DNA of 30,760 nt from an uncultured Methanomassiliicoccus sp. Its GTDB lineage: Archaea; Thermoplasmatota; Thermoplasmata; Methanomassiliicoccales; Methanomassiliicoccaceae. The notes beneath the pieces are model-generated. The model searched no databases, was not told the DNA's origin, and saw nothing but the letters and a program-made list of their open reading frames with translations. This document shows, in pieces, positions 8,762-16,576 of this stretch. A program made the position numbers and the translations under genes. Each line of letters starts with the position of its first letter. The stretch's first letter is position 1. The stretch lies in assembly GCA_905202485.1 (NCBI GenBank), contig CAJKRY010000014.1, forward strand, positions 1 to 30,760. Direction: 5' to 3'.

Positions 8762-9191
8762 TTAATCCCTCCAGAAATGCTTTGACGCGGGCAACAAGGA
8801 GCTTAGCCTCATCGTCATCATTGGGGTAGTGTACTTCCAGCAGAGGAATGTCCTTCTTCCTCACCATGTGGTTTAACAAAGTATTCGACCTGTGGCAGCC
8901 AACGCAGCCGTAAGTATAGGGCATATCGTGCATGATTATTGCCGCTTCGGCTTTGTCAAGCAGCGGCCCCCAGATAGACATACGCCCGCGGATTCCAGAC
9001 GGAATCTCGATACCGGCATAGTTAAGTCCGACTTTAACGTCTTCAGGCGTGAGATTCAGAGGCGGAGCTTCTATCTCCGCATTGACTACCCTATCTCTCA
9101 TCTCAGACATCAGTGACAATGGCTCATGACCAAAGCGCTCTATTAAATCGTACAGTATCAAGCTGTTTAACGGTACCATGAAGACTTTCAT
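8751..9191 (-). CDS. mmp5: Methanogenesis marker protein 5
   Basis: 146 residues. The N-terminus 'MKVFMVPLNSLILYDLIERF' and the cysteine motif 'YTYGCVGCHRSNTLLNHMVR' near residue 95 identify marker 5. Function is unknown. The CxxC-His motif suggests metal or cluster binding (inference). Its ATG overlaps the mmp6 stop as ATGA, and the mmp15 start lies inside its 3' end, which is tight operon packing. Confidence 0.9.
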   Translation of the reverse strand: MKVFMVPLNSLILYDLIERFGHEPLSLMSEMRDRVVNAEIEAPPLNLTPEDVKVGLNYAGIEIPSGIRGRMSIWGPLLDKAEAAIIMHDMPYTYGCVGCHRSNTLLNHMVRKKDIPLLEVHYPNDDDEAKLLVARVKAFLEGLNGN

Positions 9192-9613
9192 TGGGACACC
9201 TCATCTATGATTTCTTTGAAACGTTCTATCGAAATTGGCTGCGGTTTTTTCTTTTCAGGTACGGGTTCTCCCGCCTCCATGGCTGTTAAGGCATGATCCA
9301 TTTTAGGAAGGTCGCTCCACTCCTTTTCCAGCTGCGGATAGCCTGGCCTTGAGCCGTGGTGGGCTCTGCATCTGCGCTCATCACCGATAGGAAAAGCGCG
9401 GACTTTGGAAAATATCCTGTTAGGATCAAGATTCCTGACTTCTTTGAAAGCCTTCCTAACATCCTCTACAGGTCCCTGGATATTAATTCCATAACATGTC
9501 TCCTTGACGCCCAGTCCTAACCCCAGGCCGTGAACGAACCTGACCAACTGATCTGGTGTGATGTCAGAAGTCGGAGAGATCATAATCATTCTTGTCTCAG
9601 TTTTATCGCTCAT
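9188..9613 (-). CDS. mmp6: Methanogenesis marker protein 6
   Basis: The protein from ATG 9613 begins MSDKTETRMIMISPTSDITP and contains 'FVHGLGLGLGVKETCYGINI' and 'VRAFPIGDERRCRAHHGSRP', the marker 6 signature. A GTG at 9628 is possible and overlaps the mmp3 stop as GTGA. The ATG at 9613 has GAGGTG 7 nt upstream and is preferred. The role is unknown. The family is restricted to MCR-containing archaea and sits between mmp3 and mmp5 here. Confidence 0.88.
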   Translation of the reverse strand: MSDKTETRMIMISPTSDITPDQLVRFVHGLGLGLGVKETCYGINIQGPVEDVRKAFKEVRNLDPNRIFSKVRAFPIGDERRCRAHHGSRPGYPQLEKEWSDLPKMDHALTAMEAGEPVPEKKKPQPISIERFKEIIDEVSQ

Positions 9614-9624
9614 ATATCTACACC

Positions 9625-11235
9625 TCACACAAACGGACCTGCTGGAGGCTTGTGGGTTACAAAGTTAAACTCCTCTTCGTCAACCCTCAAGTCCCCGGCT
9701 TTATGTTCTGCCTTCTCGTCCCCTGACTCAAATTCTCTAATGTATACCAGATCGCCGTCCCTGAGGTCTTTAAGGAAAGTCTCCAGATCAGACATCATGA
9801 CTCCGGCGTCATTCGTACCGTACTTTTCTTCACCAGTGGGTCCGAATTCGCTGCTTGGTTCAAGCCTTATGCCGATTGTTCCCTTTCCCGGACGGGACAT
9901 ATTGGTGACCCCAATCTCCCCCTTTTTGCTCATACCTTCAAAGGTAGCTTCCGGCAGGAGTGTAGATGCCTGAGAAATATTTCCTTCAAACGTGACCATC
10001 GGCATTCCCGGGTATGTAAAGAATACTTTGAGTGTACCGACCTTTTTGTAATCCAGACCGGTGAGTCTTCTGATGTAGCTGGTAGTTTTCGGAGAGTCCC
10101 TATCGTTAAGCTCCCAGACAGCGATGAGTTCCTTCTGGCGTCCGAATGTTTCTACCTCATCAGCAATCTCCATGGTGAGCTCCGGTTCCTGTTCTACTAC
10201 AATTGAATTGTCATTTTCCAGTCCGGTTCTTGACTGCGTGATGCCCAGATGTCTAAGGAACTCGGCTGCATCTTTCTGCGTCATGCCTATTGTCATGATG
10301 CGCTGCGGAGTGGATCTGATTGTCACCTTTGAGCCCCGGGGTGAGAGTCTCAAAAGTTCTGATCCTGTCGTAATTGTTCCAATCACAGTATGATTGGGAG
10401 ACAGCTGCCTCTTGGAGTTGTAAAAATAGATTCTGCCGGCGCCGCTTCCCTCGTTGCGCACAGTAACTATGCCTTCATCTCTGACTGCTGTTTCTTCCTT
10501 AACCAAAGAAACATTGAGCCTGGTTGAGTTGGCAGCGTATGTAGAGGTCTTATCTGTTATTTCCATCATTCCGTTTTCAGTTACAACCAGAAACTGCTCG
10601 CATGCCACCGGCGAATTCTTGTTGAGTTTTACGTGAACGTAAGTTTCGATAGACATGCCGTCTTCTAAGGCAGTGTCTACATCTGAAGTAACGAAAGAAT
10701 TCTTTTCAATGGTATTGAGAACTACTGGATTGATTGCCACGATGGAATCGTCTTCATCTAGAAGTTCCAGCACATGCCTGCCTTTGGTAACTTTACCGAA
10801 AATTCCGTCATTGGTACCGTACCCGGCAGTGTGGTTTATTTTGGCAATCATCATGTAAGTGGAACGGTTGTCAAACCCTCCCAGAGAAAGAAAGCAATCG
10901 TAGCGCATATAGTCGTGTCTTTCCCTGTCCACAGGTAAATCAGAAGGAAATGATCCTACAGCTAGAATCTTATTGGTTCCCCACCTGATCCCGACTCCGA
11001 CTATCGCATCTTTCAGTTCTTTCCACTTTTCTGCAAATGCCGTGCCATTCAAGCGGATGTTAAACGACCCTTTCTGAGTGACGATTTCATACTCGTCGGT
11101 CTCGCTGAGAACTTCTTCTCCAGCCCTTGAGACTGCCATTATTGAGCCTTCGGAATAAGGCTCGCCGTCGAGGATGTCGCGGATCCTGCTGCCTTGAGGC
11201 ACTTCCTTTTTTACTCCGTTCACGCTGACTATCAT
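9625..11235 (-). CDS. mmp3: Methanogenesis marker protein 3
   Basis: About 536 residues from ATG 11235, beginning MIVSVNGVKKEVPQGSRIRD, a ubiquitin/ThiS-like N-terminus usual for marker 3. It continues with a cyclophilin-like region 'NHTAGYGTNDGIFGKVTKGR'. An in-frame start at 11316 would add 27 residues that overlap the integrase remnant and lie upstream of the TATA box, so it is rejected. Mmp3 was reported as a subunit of the MCR activation complex. The first gene of the six-gene operon, it appears to be translated from a leaderless mRNA, since the TATA box is 30 nt from the ATG and no Shine-Dalgarno is visible. Confidence 0.9.
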   Translation of the reverse strand: MIVSVNGVKKEVPQGSRIRDILDGEPYSEGSIMAVSRAGEEVLSETDEYEIVTQKGSFNIRLNGTAFAEKWKELKDAIVGVGIRWGTNKILAVGSFPSDLPVDRERHDYMRYDCFLSLGGFDNRSTYMMIAKINHTAGYGTNDGIFGKVTKGRHVLELLDEDDSIVAINPVVLNTIEKNSFVTSDVDTALEDGMSIETYVHVKLNKNSPVACEQFLVVTENGMMEITDKTSTYAANSTRLNVSLVKEETAVRDEGIVTVRNEGSGAGRIYFYNSKRQLSPNHTVIGTITTGSELLRLSPRGSKVTIRSTPQRIMTIGMTQKDAAEFLRHLGITQSRTGLENDNSIVVEQEPELTMEIADEVETFGRQKELIAVWELNDRDSPKTTSYIRRLTGLDYKKVGTLKVFFTYPGMPMVTFEGNISQASTLLPEATFEGMSKKGEIGVTNMSRPGKGTIGIRLEPSSEFGPTGEEKYGTNDAGVMMSDLETFLKDLRDGDLVYIREFESGDEKAEHKAGDLRVDEEEFNFVTHKPPAGPFV

Positions 11236-11260
11236 CTGGTCAGTGAGGTTAACGGTTGAA

Positions 11261-11270
11261 AGTATAATTA
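11261..11270 (-). promoter_or_regulatory. TATA box of the mmp3-6-5-15-17-7 operon
   Basis: TAATTATACT on the minus strand is centred 30 nt upstream of ATG 11235, which predicts a leaderless transcript. It lies only about 45 bp from the end of the decayed integrase gene, so the operon promoter abuts the mobile island. Confidence 0.6.
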
Positions 11271-11312
11271 TCCTTTTGCCTAATTGTACTGCTGGAGAAA
11301 ACGCTAGGGATG

Positions 11313-11830
11313 TCAAATATTGTCCTGTGCTTGCCTCATCGCATCCAAGTCTTTTCCATAGTAGAATTTGAAAGTGGTTGTTCGATTTGAATGTCCTGTA
11401 AGACCCATGACCACATCGGGTCTTGTCCCTGCTCTCGCATGTCGGTGAACAAAGGACGCTCGTAAGTCATGGGGACAAAAAGATATTTCAGATGCTTGAC
11501 TTAACCGGTTGAACCATCCGGATAACGTTTCCTCCCCTATTCTGCTGCCTTTTGTGGGGGATATAATAGATACTTTTGATATTCTTCCAGACCATGAGTC
11601 TTTAACGATTCTCTTCGCTGCTCTAGATATAAATTTAGAGGTCCATTGTTTTTATATGAACTATTAGTTGCCGTCTCCTGTTGCCCTTCTGAGTTATAAA
11701 TGTATAACGAGTACGGCACATACAGAGCGCTTCTTTGTATTTTATATTGAAAATATCCCTTCTCCTCAAACCATTGTCCACAGCAAGAGAATAAATCAAT
11801 TCGTACTTCGCTCCCATCGTGTGAGCTACA
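11313..11830 (-). pseudogene. Tyrosine recombinase (phage-type integrase), frameshifted and N-terminally truncated
   Basis: Three frames together give a recombinase catalytic domain. 'YSLAVDNGLRRRDIFNIKY' carries the first catalytic Arg. A second frame has 'LNLYLEQRRESLKTHGLEE'. The third frame, 'LSGWFNRLSQASEISFCPHD' onward, carries the HDLR box (about 11458-11475) and 'GHSNRTTTFKFYYG' with the Tyr nucleophile (about 11360). Two frameshifts separate these pieces and the N-terminal DNA-binding domain is missing. The truncated end meets the transposase fragment near 11830-11845. This is a remnant of an integrated element; no attachment site or tRNA is visible beside it. Confidence 0.8.
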
Positions 11831-11844
11831 TTCCTGATGATCTC

Positions 11845-12245
11845 TATCTGCGATTCTGTGAGAAATATCCGACTTCCTTTGCAGATATCCTTACTCGTGA
11901 ATGATCGTCAATGAATGTCAGCATATGAATTCTTGAATCATCGAATTCAGAAATGTCAAACTGCCAGAGAGAATTCGAATGATTTCTTTCAAATCTTATG
12001 AACTTTCTCTGCTTCTTCCTGCCAGGAGTTATTAATCTATGTCTGACACACGTCTCATAAACATACTGGTGAGATACGTCAATCCCATCAGAACGAAGCA
12101 TCACCGCTAACTTCTGAGATCCTATGCTGGAATACTTCTTCTTAATGTCAAGTATATTTCTTTCTAAATCTTTCTTCGTATGAACTGTATCAGGTCTCCG
12201 CAGACTCGTATGAATCCAGAAGTGAGCGTTATCTATGATTCTGCG
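11845..12245 (-). pseudogene. DDE transposase fragment (IS481/IS3-like, rve domain)
   Basis: The translated frame runs from 'DNAHFWIHTSLRRPDTVHTK' through a helix-turn-helix segment 'KKYSSIGSQKLAVMLRSDGI' to an rve-type catalytic start 'SLWQFDISEFDDSR'. It reaches 'MLTFIDDHSR' (second Asp region) and then becomes unrelated sequence. The third catalytic acid (Glu) and C-terminus are absent, and there is no start codon matching a full N-terminus. It is an internal fragment of an insertion sequence that landed in or next to the integrase gene. The family assignment is approximate. Confidence 0.75.
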
Positions 12246-12315
12246 TCGGTACTATAGTTACTGATATGCGTGAGAATAATCAAGCCAATTAAATATCAAA
12301 AACACAATCAGAAAA

Positions 12316-12544
12316 GTGCCCGTTGGGGAAAAACCAAGCCGTGCGGAGGTGGCTGGTACCCAACTCCACGGGCTTGGATTCCTGGGCGGGAGGTGATATA
12401 CTGGCTTGCGCCAGATTTACTAGAATCCCGCACGGATTCGAAATACGTATCGGCAAATTGTCGATAAGTATTGAGATATCATAAGCCAGCAGACTTGTGA
12501 TATCAAACTCTGGGCTTTATGCCCCGTCTCCTTTTCAGGAGACG
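12316..12544. other. Hairpin-dense element, candidate structured RNA (strand unresolved)
   Basis: Six consecutive stems occupy about 230 bp. CCAAGCC/GGCTTGG (12334-12340/12371-12377) extends inward. GCGGGA/TCCCGC (12386-12391/12426-12431) encloses CTGGC/GCCAG (12401-12405/12410-12414). ATAC-TATCG/CGATA-GTAT spans 12443-12471, GATATCA/TGATATC spans 12475-12504, GGGC/GCCC spans 12512-12524, and CGTCTCC/GGAGACG spans 12525-12544. CCGTGCGG (12339-12346) can alternatively pair perfectly with CCGCACGG (12428-12435), a competing fold. Read on the minus strand the loops are GCAA, ATAAA and TGAAAA, which look RNA-like, and a TATA-like AAGTATAAGC lies at 12581-12590. On the plus strand a TATA-like TTAAATATC lies at 12289-12297. 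No known RNA family is recognised, and no coding potential is seen. Confidence 0.45.
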
Positions 12545-12709
12545 TTCCACCTCTGCCTTAGTTCTCTTATTGTCTTTTGTGCTTATACTTTTTTGCCTAA
12601 TCACTACTCTGTGTCTCATCAACTCACATCGTAAAATTATCGAAAATAATGATGCTGCTTCGATGTGATTGTTAAAAAGAGGCGGAGTCTTCTCGCCAAG
12701 TGATCTAAA

Positions 12710-12973
12710 ATGCCGAAAAGAAACTCCAAATGGAGTACAGCTTCAGCTGTACATAAATGTAGCTTTGATGAGAACAAGTGGCGCAGCAGGCAGTATGCTG
12801 CTGCAATATTGCGGTCTGAAGGTAAAAGCATGCGAGTGATTGCTGACGTTCTCGACGTCAGCATAGGGTTTGTCTGCAAATAGTGTCACAGATTATCTTA
12901 TCAAATCAAACTGAAAAAGAAAGGAATGCCGGCGTCCGGCATAAAAGACGCGGTCGGTTCAAAACTGCCTTGA
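12710..12973 (+). pseudogene. Transposase N-terminal fragment with in-frame TAG
   Basis: ATG 12710 opens 57 codons beginning MPKRNSKWSTASAVHKCSFD and including a helix-turn-helix 'ILRSEGKSMRVIADVLDVSI'. A TAG follows at 12881, after which the same frame continues with plausible protein (CHRLSYQIKLKKKGMPASGI) to a TGA at 12971. The fragment would fit upstream of the DDE piece on the opposite strand at 11845-12245, so one IS may have been broken and inverted. The TAG could be a decayed Trp codon or a pyrrolysine codon. Decay is more likely because the downstream catalytic domain is missing. Confidence 0.6.
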
Positions 12974-12977
12974 CTTC

Positions 12978-13172
12978 TTAATCAAGTTCCTGCAATATAA
13001 AATCAGGAAGCGAAACAATTATTTCTGTCTCGTTCCTCCTCTGAATCTGATCCTGTATCAACACCCACACATAGTCTTCGAGGTTATCATATCCGTCTTC
13101 TTCAGCCATCTTTTTCAGGGTGTTGAGGTCAAAATCATCAATTTCGACTGCTAATCTGTCTTTATTGGGCAT
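12978..13172 (-). CDS. Small ribbon-helix-helix-like protein
   Basis: 64 residues. A short strand (RLAVEIDDF) is followed by two predicted helices (LNTLKKMAEEDGYDNLEDYV, then WVLIQDQIQRR). This resembles the layout of ribbon-helix-helix antitoxins or transcription regulators, which bind DNA as dimers through the strand. A toxin partner is not visible. It is divergent from the RHH remnant at 13195, and both sit in the decayed island. ATG 13172 is used. Function is inferred from shape only. Confidence 0.5.
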   Translation of the reverse strand: MPNKDRLAVEIDDFDLNTLKKMAEEDGYDNLEDYVWVLIQDQIQRRNETEIIVSLPDFILQELD

Positions 13173-13194
13173 ATATAGGCCATAGTATGACTAA

Positions 13195-13371
13195 TTAAAG
13201 TTCATAATTGATAAGATCATTAATGAAGAACAATACGCTGGCAGGGGCGATTTTTCTATCAGGTTGATTAGAGATTACATTGATGACAAAGAAGAAAGAG
13301 ACAAAGTAAACAAACAATATGAAATGTTCAGAGAAGAGAAGGAAAAGCGCCTGAAAGAATCCGACAGATGA
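13195..13371 (+). pseudogene. Ribbon-helix-helix regulator remnant without start codon
   Basis: The frame reads LKFIIDKIINEEQYAGRGDF and then SIRLIRDYIDDKEERDKV, ending in a charged tail. This closely follows the helix-turn-helix part of archaeal CopG/NikR-type proteins ('EYxSRSDFIRxAIRDYI'). It has no ATG, GTG or TTG before the conserved part and is preceded by a TAA at 13192. An ATG at 13187 in another frame suggests a lost base and a deleted N-terminal strand. Confidence 0.55.
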
Positions 13372-13402
13372 CGAAGAAAACTCCATATGAATGTTGTTCA
13401 TA

Positions 13403-13719
13403 ATGGATAGAAGAGTCTTTTTAGTTACCGTCTCTTTGATTTTAGTGATTATTGTTGCATGCACGCTTGGCATTGGGTATGTATATGAATTGGATACAGA
13501 GTATATGGCGGTCACTGCATCATTATTGCAGCCATGGCCACGGTGATTTATTCAGCATTTGTGTATTTGCAGATGGAGTCATCAAACAAAACTATTGAAA
13601 TAATGAGCAATCAACTGACAAGAGAAATTAAACCGATTTTGATAAATGAAGTCAAAAGTGAAACAGATGAGTATACATTTGAGCTCTATGAAAAAGACGA
13701 AAAAGATCCTTTTGCCTGA
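13403..13719 (+). pseudogene. Two-TM small membrane protein split by a frameshift
   Basis: ATG 13403 opens MDRRVFLVTVSLILVIIVAC, a transmembrane helix, but this frame stops at 13544. A second frame overlapping it carries the next membrane helix (HCIIIAAMATVIYSAFVYLQ) and a cytoplasmic tail (MESSNKTIEIMSNQLTREIK) to the TGA at 13717. Joining them near 13515-13530 gives one protein of about 105 residues with two helices and a charged tail. A one-base indel, real or in the assembly, is the simplest explanation. Function is unknown. Confidence 0.6.
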
Positions 13720-13733
13720 TTCTAAGAACTTCA

Positions 13734-14357
13734 ATGAAAAAAATTACTTTCGATAACAATTTCTTAATAGTCTCGTATAACAATGTGGGAGCCATGTCTC
13801 GCGAGGAGATTCTAACCAAAGTGAGAGAAAAGCTCCAGTCCATTTCAGGTGTTGTGGAGGTCCTGATCATGGATGAGAAAGTGAGAAATGAAGTATTCAG
13901 GTTAGAGACCATCGCCGACAGCAATGGGGCGTGCGGCGGCCTTCTAGAATGCACCAATAATGGCGTCTGGGCGTCTCTGAAGCGGGATGTGACCATTGCT
14001 CTGGTAGGGGACCAGCATCTGCTGCTTTCCGATGAGGGGCTGGTAGTGATGCTTGATGACTCCGGCACGATCGTAGGGGAGTATGTTACACCTTTTAGGA
14101 AAGAACAGATTCTAAGAAAAAATCCTGATGCCAGTTTTCTTTCGGATGATTTCGTGATATATGAAGGAGTAAAGCTGACCAGTGAAGTTCATTTTGAGAT
14201 TAATGAAGTCGGATTTAATTATCTAGATGAAATCGAAGGTATCAAAAATGTTACTTCAGGCAGCATATCGACACTGTCTGATGATTACCTGAGAGCCATT
14301 ACAAAATACAGTGATAAAAAATACTGGACTCATCTGGTAGGCTTTGATTTCGCCTGA
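13734..14357 (+). CDS. Hypothetical protein, 207 residues
   Basis: I do not recognise a family. The protein is soluble and acidic, with no signal peptide or membrane segment. It begins MKKITFDNNFLIVSYNNVGA, has a helical segment SREEILTKVREKLQSISG and a Gly/Cys patch ADSNGACGGLLECTNNG. It seems to alternate strands and turns through the middle. It lies 14 bp after the frameshifted membrane protein gene and ends exactly where mcrC ends: the two stops form TGATCA with no intergenic base. The link to mcrC is positional only. Confidence 0.6.
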   Translation: MKKITFDNNFLIVSYNNVGAMSREEILTKVREKLQSISGVVEVLIMDEKVRNEVFRLETIADSNGACGGLLECTNNGVWASLKRDVTIALVGDQHLLLSDEGLVVMLDDSGTIVGEYVTPFRKEQILRKNPDASFLSDDFVIYEGVKLTSEVHFEINEVGFNYLDEIEGIKNVTSGSISTLSDDYLRAITKYSDKKYWTHLVGFDFA

Positions 14358-14960
14358 TCACAGATGAGTTCTTACTTTTGATACGATCTCGTCAAGTTTG
14401 CTCTGGGGACAGGTAGTGCCCCTTACCACGCCGCTGACGATATCAACTATCTTTCCCTTGGTGTCGATCTTATCTTCTGGAGGCATGACCAGTCTTGTCT
14501 GGACGCCGATCGAAGCAAAGTCTTCAAAGTCAATAGGAGCCTGACAAACCACGATAGCAGGAATATTGACATTTCTCAGGATCAGCCTGGCCTTGTAAAT
14601 CAGGTGGTTTCTGACATTTCCTAAGTGGATGATAGCAAGCTTAAACTGCTGGATCCTCTGAACCTCAATCGGATCCAGACCGAAAATCGAACTGGTAGTG
14701 ACGTCAGGAGCATCTGCCGGAACACCAGAACCAGCATTCACTACAAGCACGCTGGTATCAATACCTTCTTCTCTTAGAGCAAATGTAATCTCACAGACAG
14801 GCTTGGTGATATGACGTTTTCCAGGTCCCATTGCAATGGCTACAACATCTCTTCCACTTTCAGAAATAGTTGCTTTTTGGGCCATTCCACCGCCTACACC
14901 GAGACCGCGGGATTCCCTGCATTCGACAAAACTCAGTTTTCTACCTATGGTGTCCTTCAA
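14358..14960 (-). CDS. mcrC: Methyl-coenzyme M reductase operon protein C
   Basis: 200 residues. 'GLGVGGGMAQKATISESGRD' near residue 20, 'AMGPGKRHITKPVCEITFAL' near residue 43 and 'VLVVNAGSGVPADAP' are McrC hallmarks. McrC is the core subunit of the complex that reduces Ni in coenzyme F430 to Ni(I) and so activates methyl-CoM reductase. It has several cysteines (C14, the KPVC, VVCQ and TTC segments) that may serve cluster binding. It starts with TTG, overlapping the atwA stop as TTGA, so it is coupled to component A2. Here it is outside an mcr operon. Confidence 0.92.
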   Translation of the reverse strand: MKDTIGRKLSFVECRESRGLGVGGGMAQKATISESGRDVVAIAMGPGKRHITKPVCEITFALREEGIDTSVLVVNAGSGVPADAPDVTTSSIFGLDPIEVQRIQQFKLAIIHLGNVRNHLIYKARLILRNVNIPAIVVCQAPIDFEDFASIGVQTRLVMPPEDKIDTKGKIVDIVSGVVRGTTCPQSKLDEIVSKVRTHL

Positions 14961-16576
14961 TTTTCAGCACCGCCGTTCTCATTCTCCTTCAGCTCGATTT
15001 CTTCCAGGTATTCTACAATATCGCTTGGAACTCCCATTGCAACGATCTTTCCATCTTTCATGATGGCAGCGCGGTCGCAACAGTTCATCACGAAGTCCAT
15101 ATCGTGCGAGACTATTAGAAATGTTTCGCCTAGCTCCTTACGTGCTGTGAGAACGGATTTAGCTACAGAATTCTTAGTAATGGGATCCATGGTACCGGTA
15201 GGTTCGTCGAGAATGACCAGGCTTGGTTCTCTGATTAAGACCTGAGCGAGTGCGACTCTCTGCTTTTCACCTACACTGAGGTTGTCTGGGTAAGCATAAA
15301 GAATCTTCTCCACATCTGAACGATCAAAGCCTGATCCTAACAGAACCTGAATAGCTTTCATCTTTGCCAGTTCTGCCGGGAGTTTGATTCCTATGCATAC
15401 TGTCAGATTCTGCAGGATAGTATCAAATGGATAGAGGGAGAATTCCTGATGCAGAATTCCAATATACTGAGTGGCTCTTCCTTTTCCAGTTGGTCCTGGT
15501 TCAGCCATGTTGACCCAGTCATCTCCGATTCTTACTTCCACTTTACCTTCAGAAGGTTCACGGAGTCCGCAGATCATTTTTGAGAGAGTTGTTTTGCCTG
15601 CACCGGATAGTCCCACTAAGCCGACTATTTCTTTCTCATTGACTTCCAGAGATACTCCGTCCACGGCTTTCACAACACCTCTGGTGTATGAGTAATAGTA
15701 ACGCTTCACGTCGCTGATTTTAATGAGAGGTTGTCCGACCTGCACATGACTTTCTTCATGCATCTCGTGTCCGCGCATGAATTCTGTTGAAACTTCCTTC
15801 GGCGAGCCTTTCATCTTAACTTCGCCATGATCAAGCCACATAGCGCGGTCTGAGAGGACTTCAATGGCCTTCGGCCAGTGTGAAGTTACCACCATTGTCA
15901 TGCCTGTGTCATTCACAGCTTCAATCAAAACATTGTGGACCATGTCCGCAGTTGAAGGGTCCAGTGTTCCGGTAGGCTCGTCTGCCAGAAATAAAATCGG
16001 GTCCTTGGCCAGCTGTCTTGCTAAAACGCATCTCTGCTTTTCACCGCCGGACAGATCTCTCGCTATATGTGTAATACGATGGTCCAGCCTTACGGATTTC
16101 AGCAGCTTAAGAGCCCTGTCAACTTTTACATTTTCATCCATTTCATGAGGCAGGGCTTCGAAGATGTTTTCGATGACGGTCATATCTCCAAAAAGAGAGA
16201 AAGTTCTCTGCAGCATAATAGCGATACGGCTTCTCAGCTGCTTTTTGATCGGATCATTGTCATCAGTGTTCCAAAAATCTATGTCCCTAGGTTCTACAGA
16301 ACCCCCACATTTTGTGCATTTTCCAGTGCCCGGTAATTCAACCCTTCCGCACTTTTCACAATAATCGACATGATAGACCACATTTCCAGAATCTGGATGA
16401 TATTCTGGAGTTCCTCGTAGCATGTTGATCAATACAGACTTTCCAGCACCGCTTCTTCCAATGAGCCCAAAAACCTCTCCTGTGCTTATCTCTTCACTGA
16501 TATTTTTTAGCACATATGAACCATTGAATGATTTGCTGATATCTTTTAGAGTTATGAACACATGTGATTCGGACAT
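14957..16576 (-). CDS. atwA: Methyl-coenzyme M reductase system component A2
   Basis: 539 residues with two ABC ATPase domains. The first has Walker A GRSGAGKS near residue 38 and signature LSGGEKQR near 174. The second has Walker A GLSGAGKTT near 319 and signature LSVGEKQR near 433, followed by 'LVILDEPTGTMDP'. The insertion 'CEKCGRVELPGTGKCTKCGG' at about residues 73-92 is a zinc-ribbon feature typical of A2 in this superfamily. It has no membrane partner and supplies ATP hydrolysis for reductive MCR activation. It is first in the operon with mcrC. A TATA box 28 nt upstream indicates a leaderless message. Confidence 0.93.
   Translation of the reverse strand: MSESHVFITLKDISKSFNGSYVLKNISEEISTGEVFGLIGRSGAGKSVLINMLRGTPEYHPDSGNVVYHVDYCEKCGRVELPGTGKCTKCGGSVEPRDIDFWNTDDNDPIKKQLRSRIAIMLQRTFSLFGDMTVIENIFEALPHEMDENVKVDRALKLLKSVRLDHRITHIARDLSGGEKQRCVLARQLAKDPILFLADEPTGTLDPSTADMVHNVLIEAVNDTGMTMVVTSHWPKAIEVLSDRAMWLDHGEVKMKGSPKEVSTEFMRGHEMHEESHVQVGQPLIKISDVKRYYYSYTRGVVKAVDGVSLEVNEKEIVGLVGLSGAGKTTLSKMICGLREPSEGKVEVRIGDDWVNMAEPGPTGKGRATQYIGILHQEFSLYPFDTILQNLTVCIGIKLPAELAKMKAIQVLLGSGFDRSDVEKILYAYPDNLSVGEKQRVALAQVLIREPSLVILDEPTGTMDPITKNSVAKSVLTARKELGETFLIVSHDMDFVMNCCDRAAIMKDGKIVAMGVPSDIVEYLEEIELKENENGGAEN

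Noticed and set aside
11236..11316. 27-residue N-terminal extension of mmp3
   Set aside because: It lies upstream of the TATA box, overlaps the integrase remnant, and is not part of the marker 3 family.
12316..12544. Group II intron or tRNA in the hairpin-dense element
   Set aside because: No domain V-type hairpin, no GTGYG 5' end, no cloverleaf with a proper T-arm.
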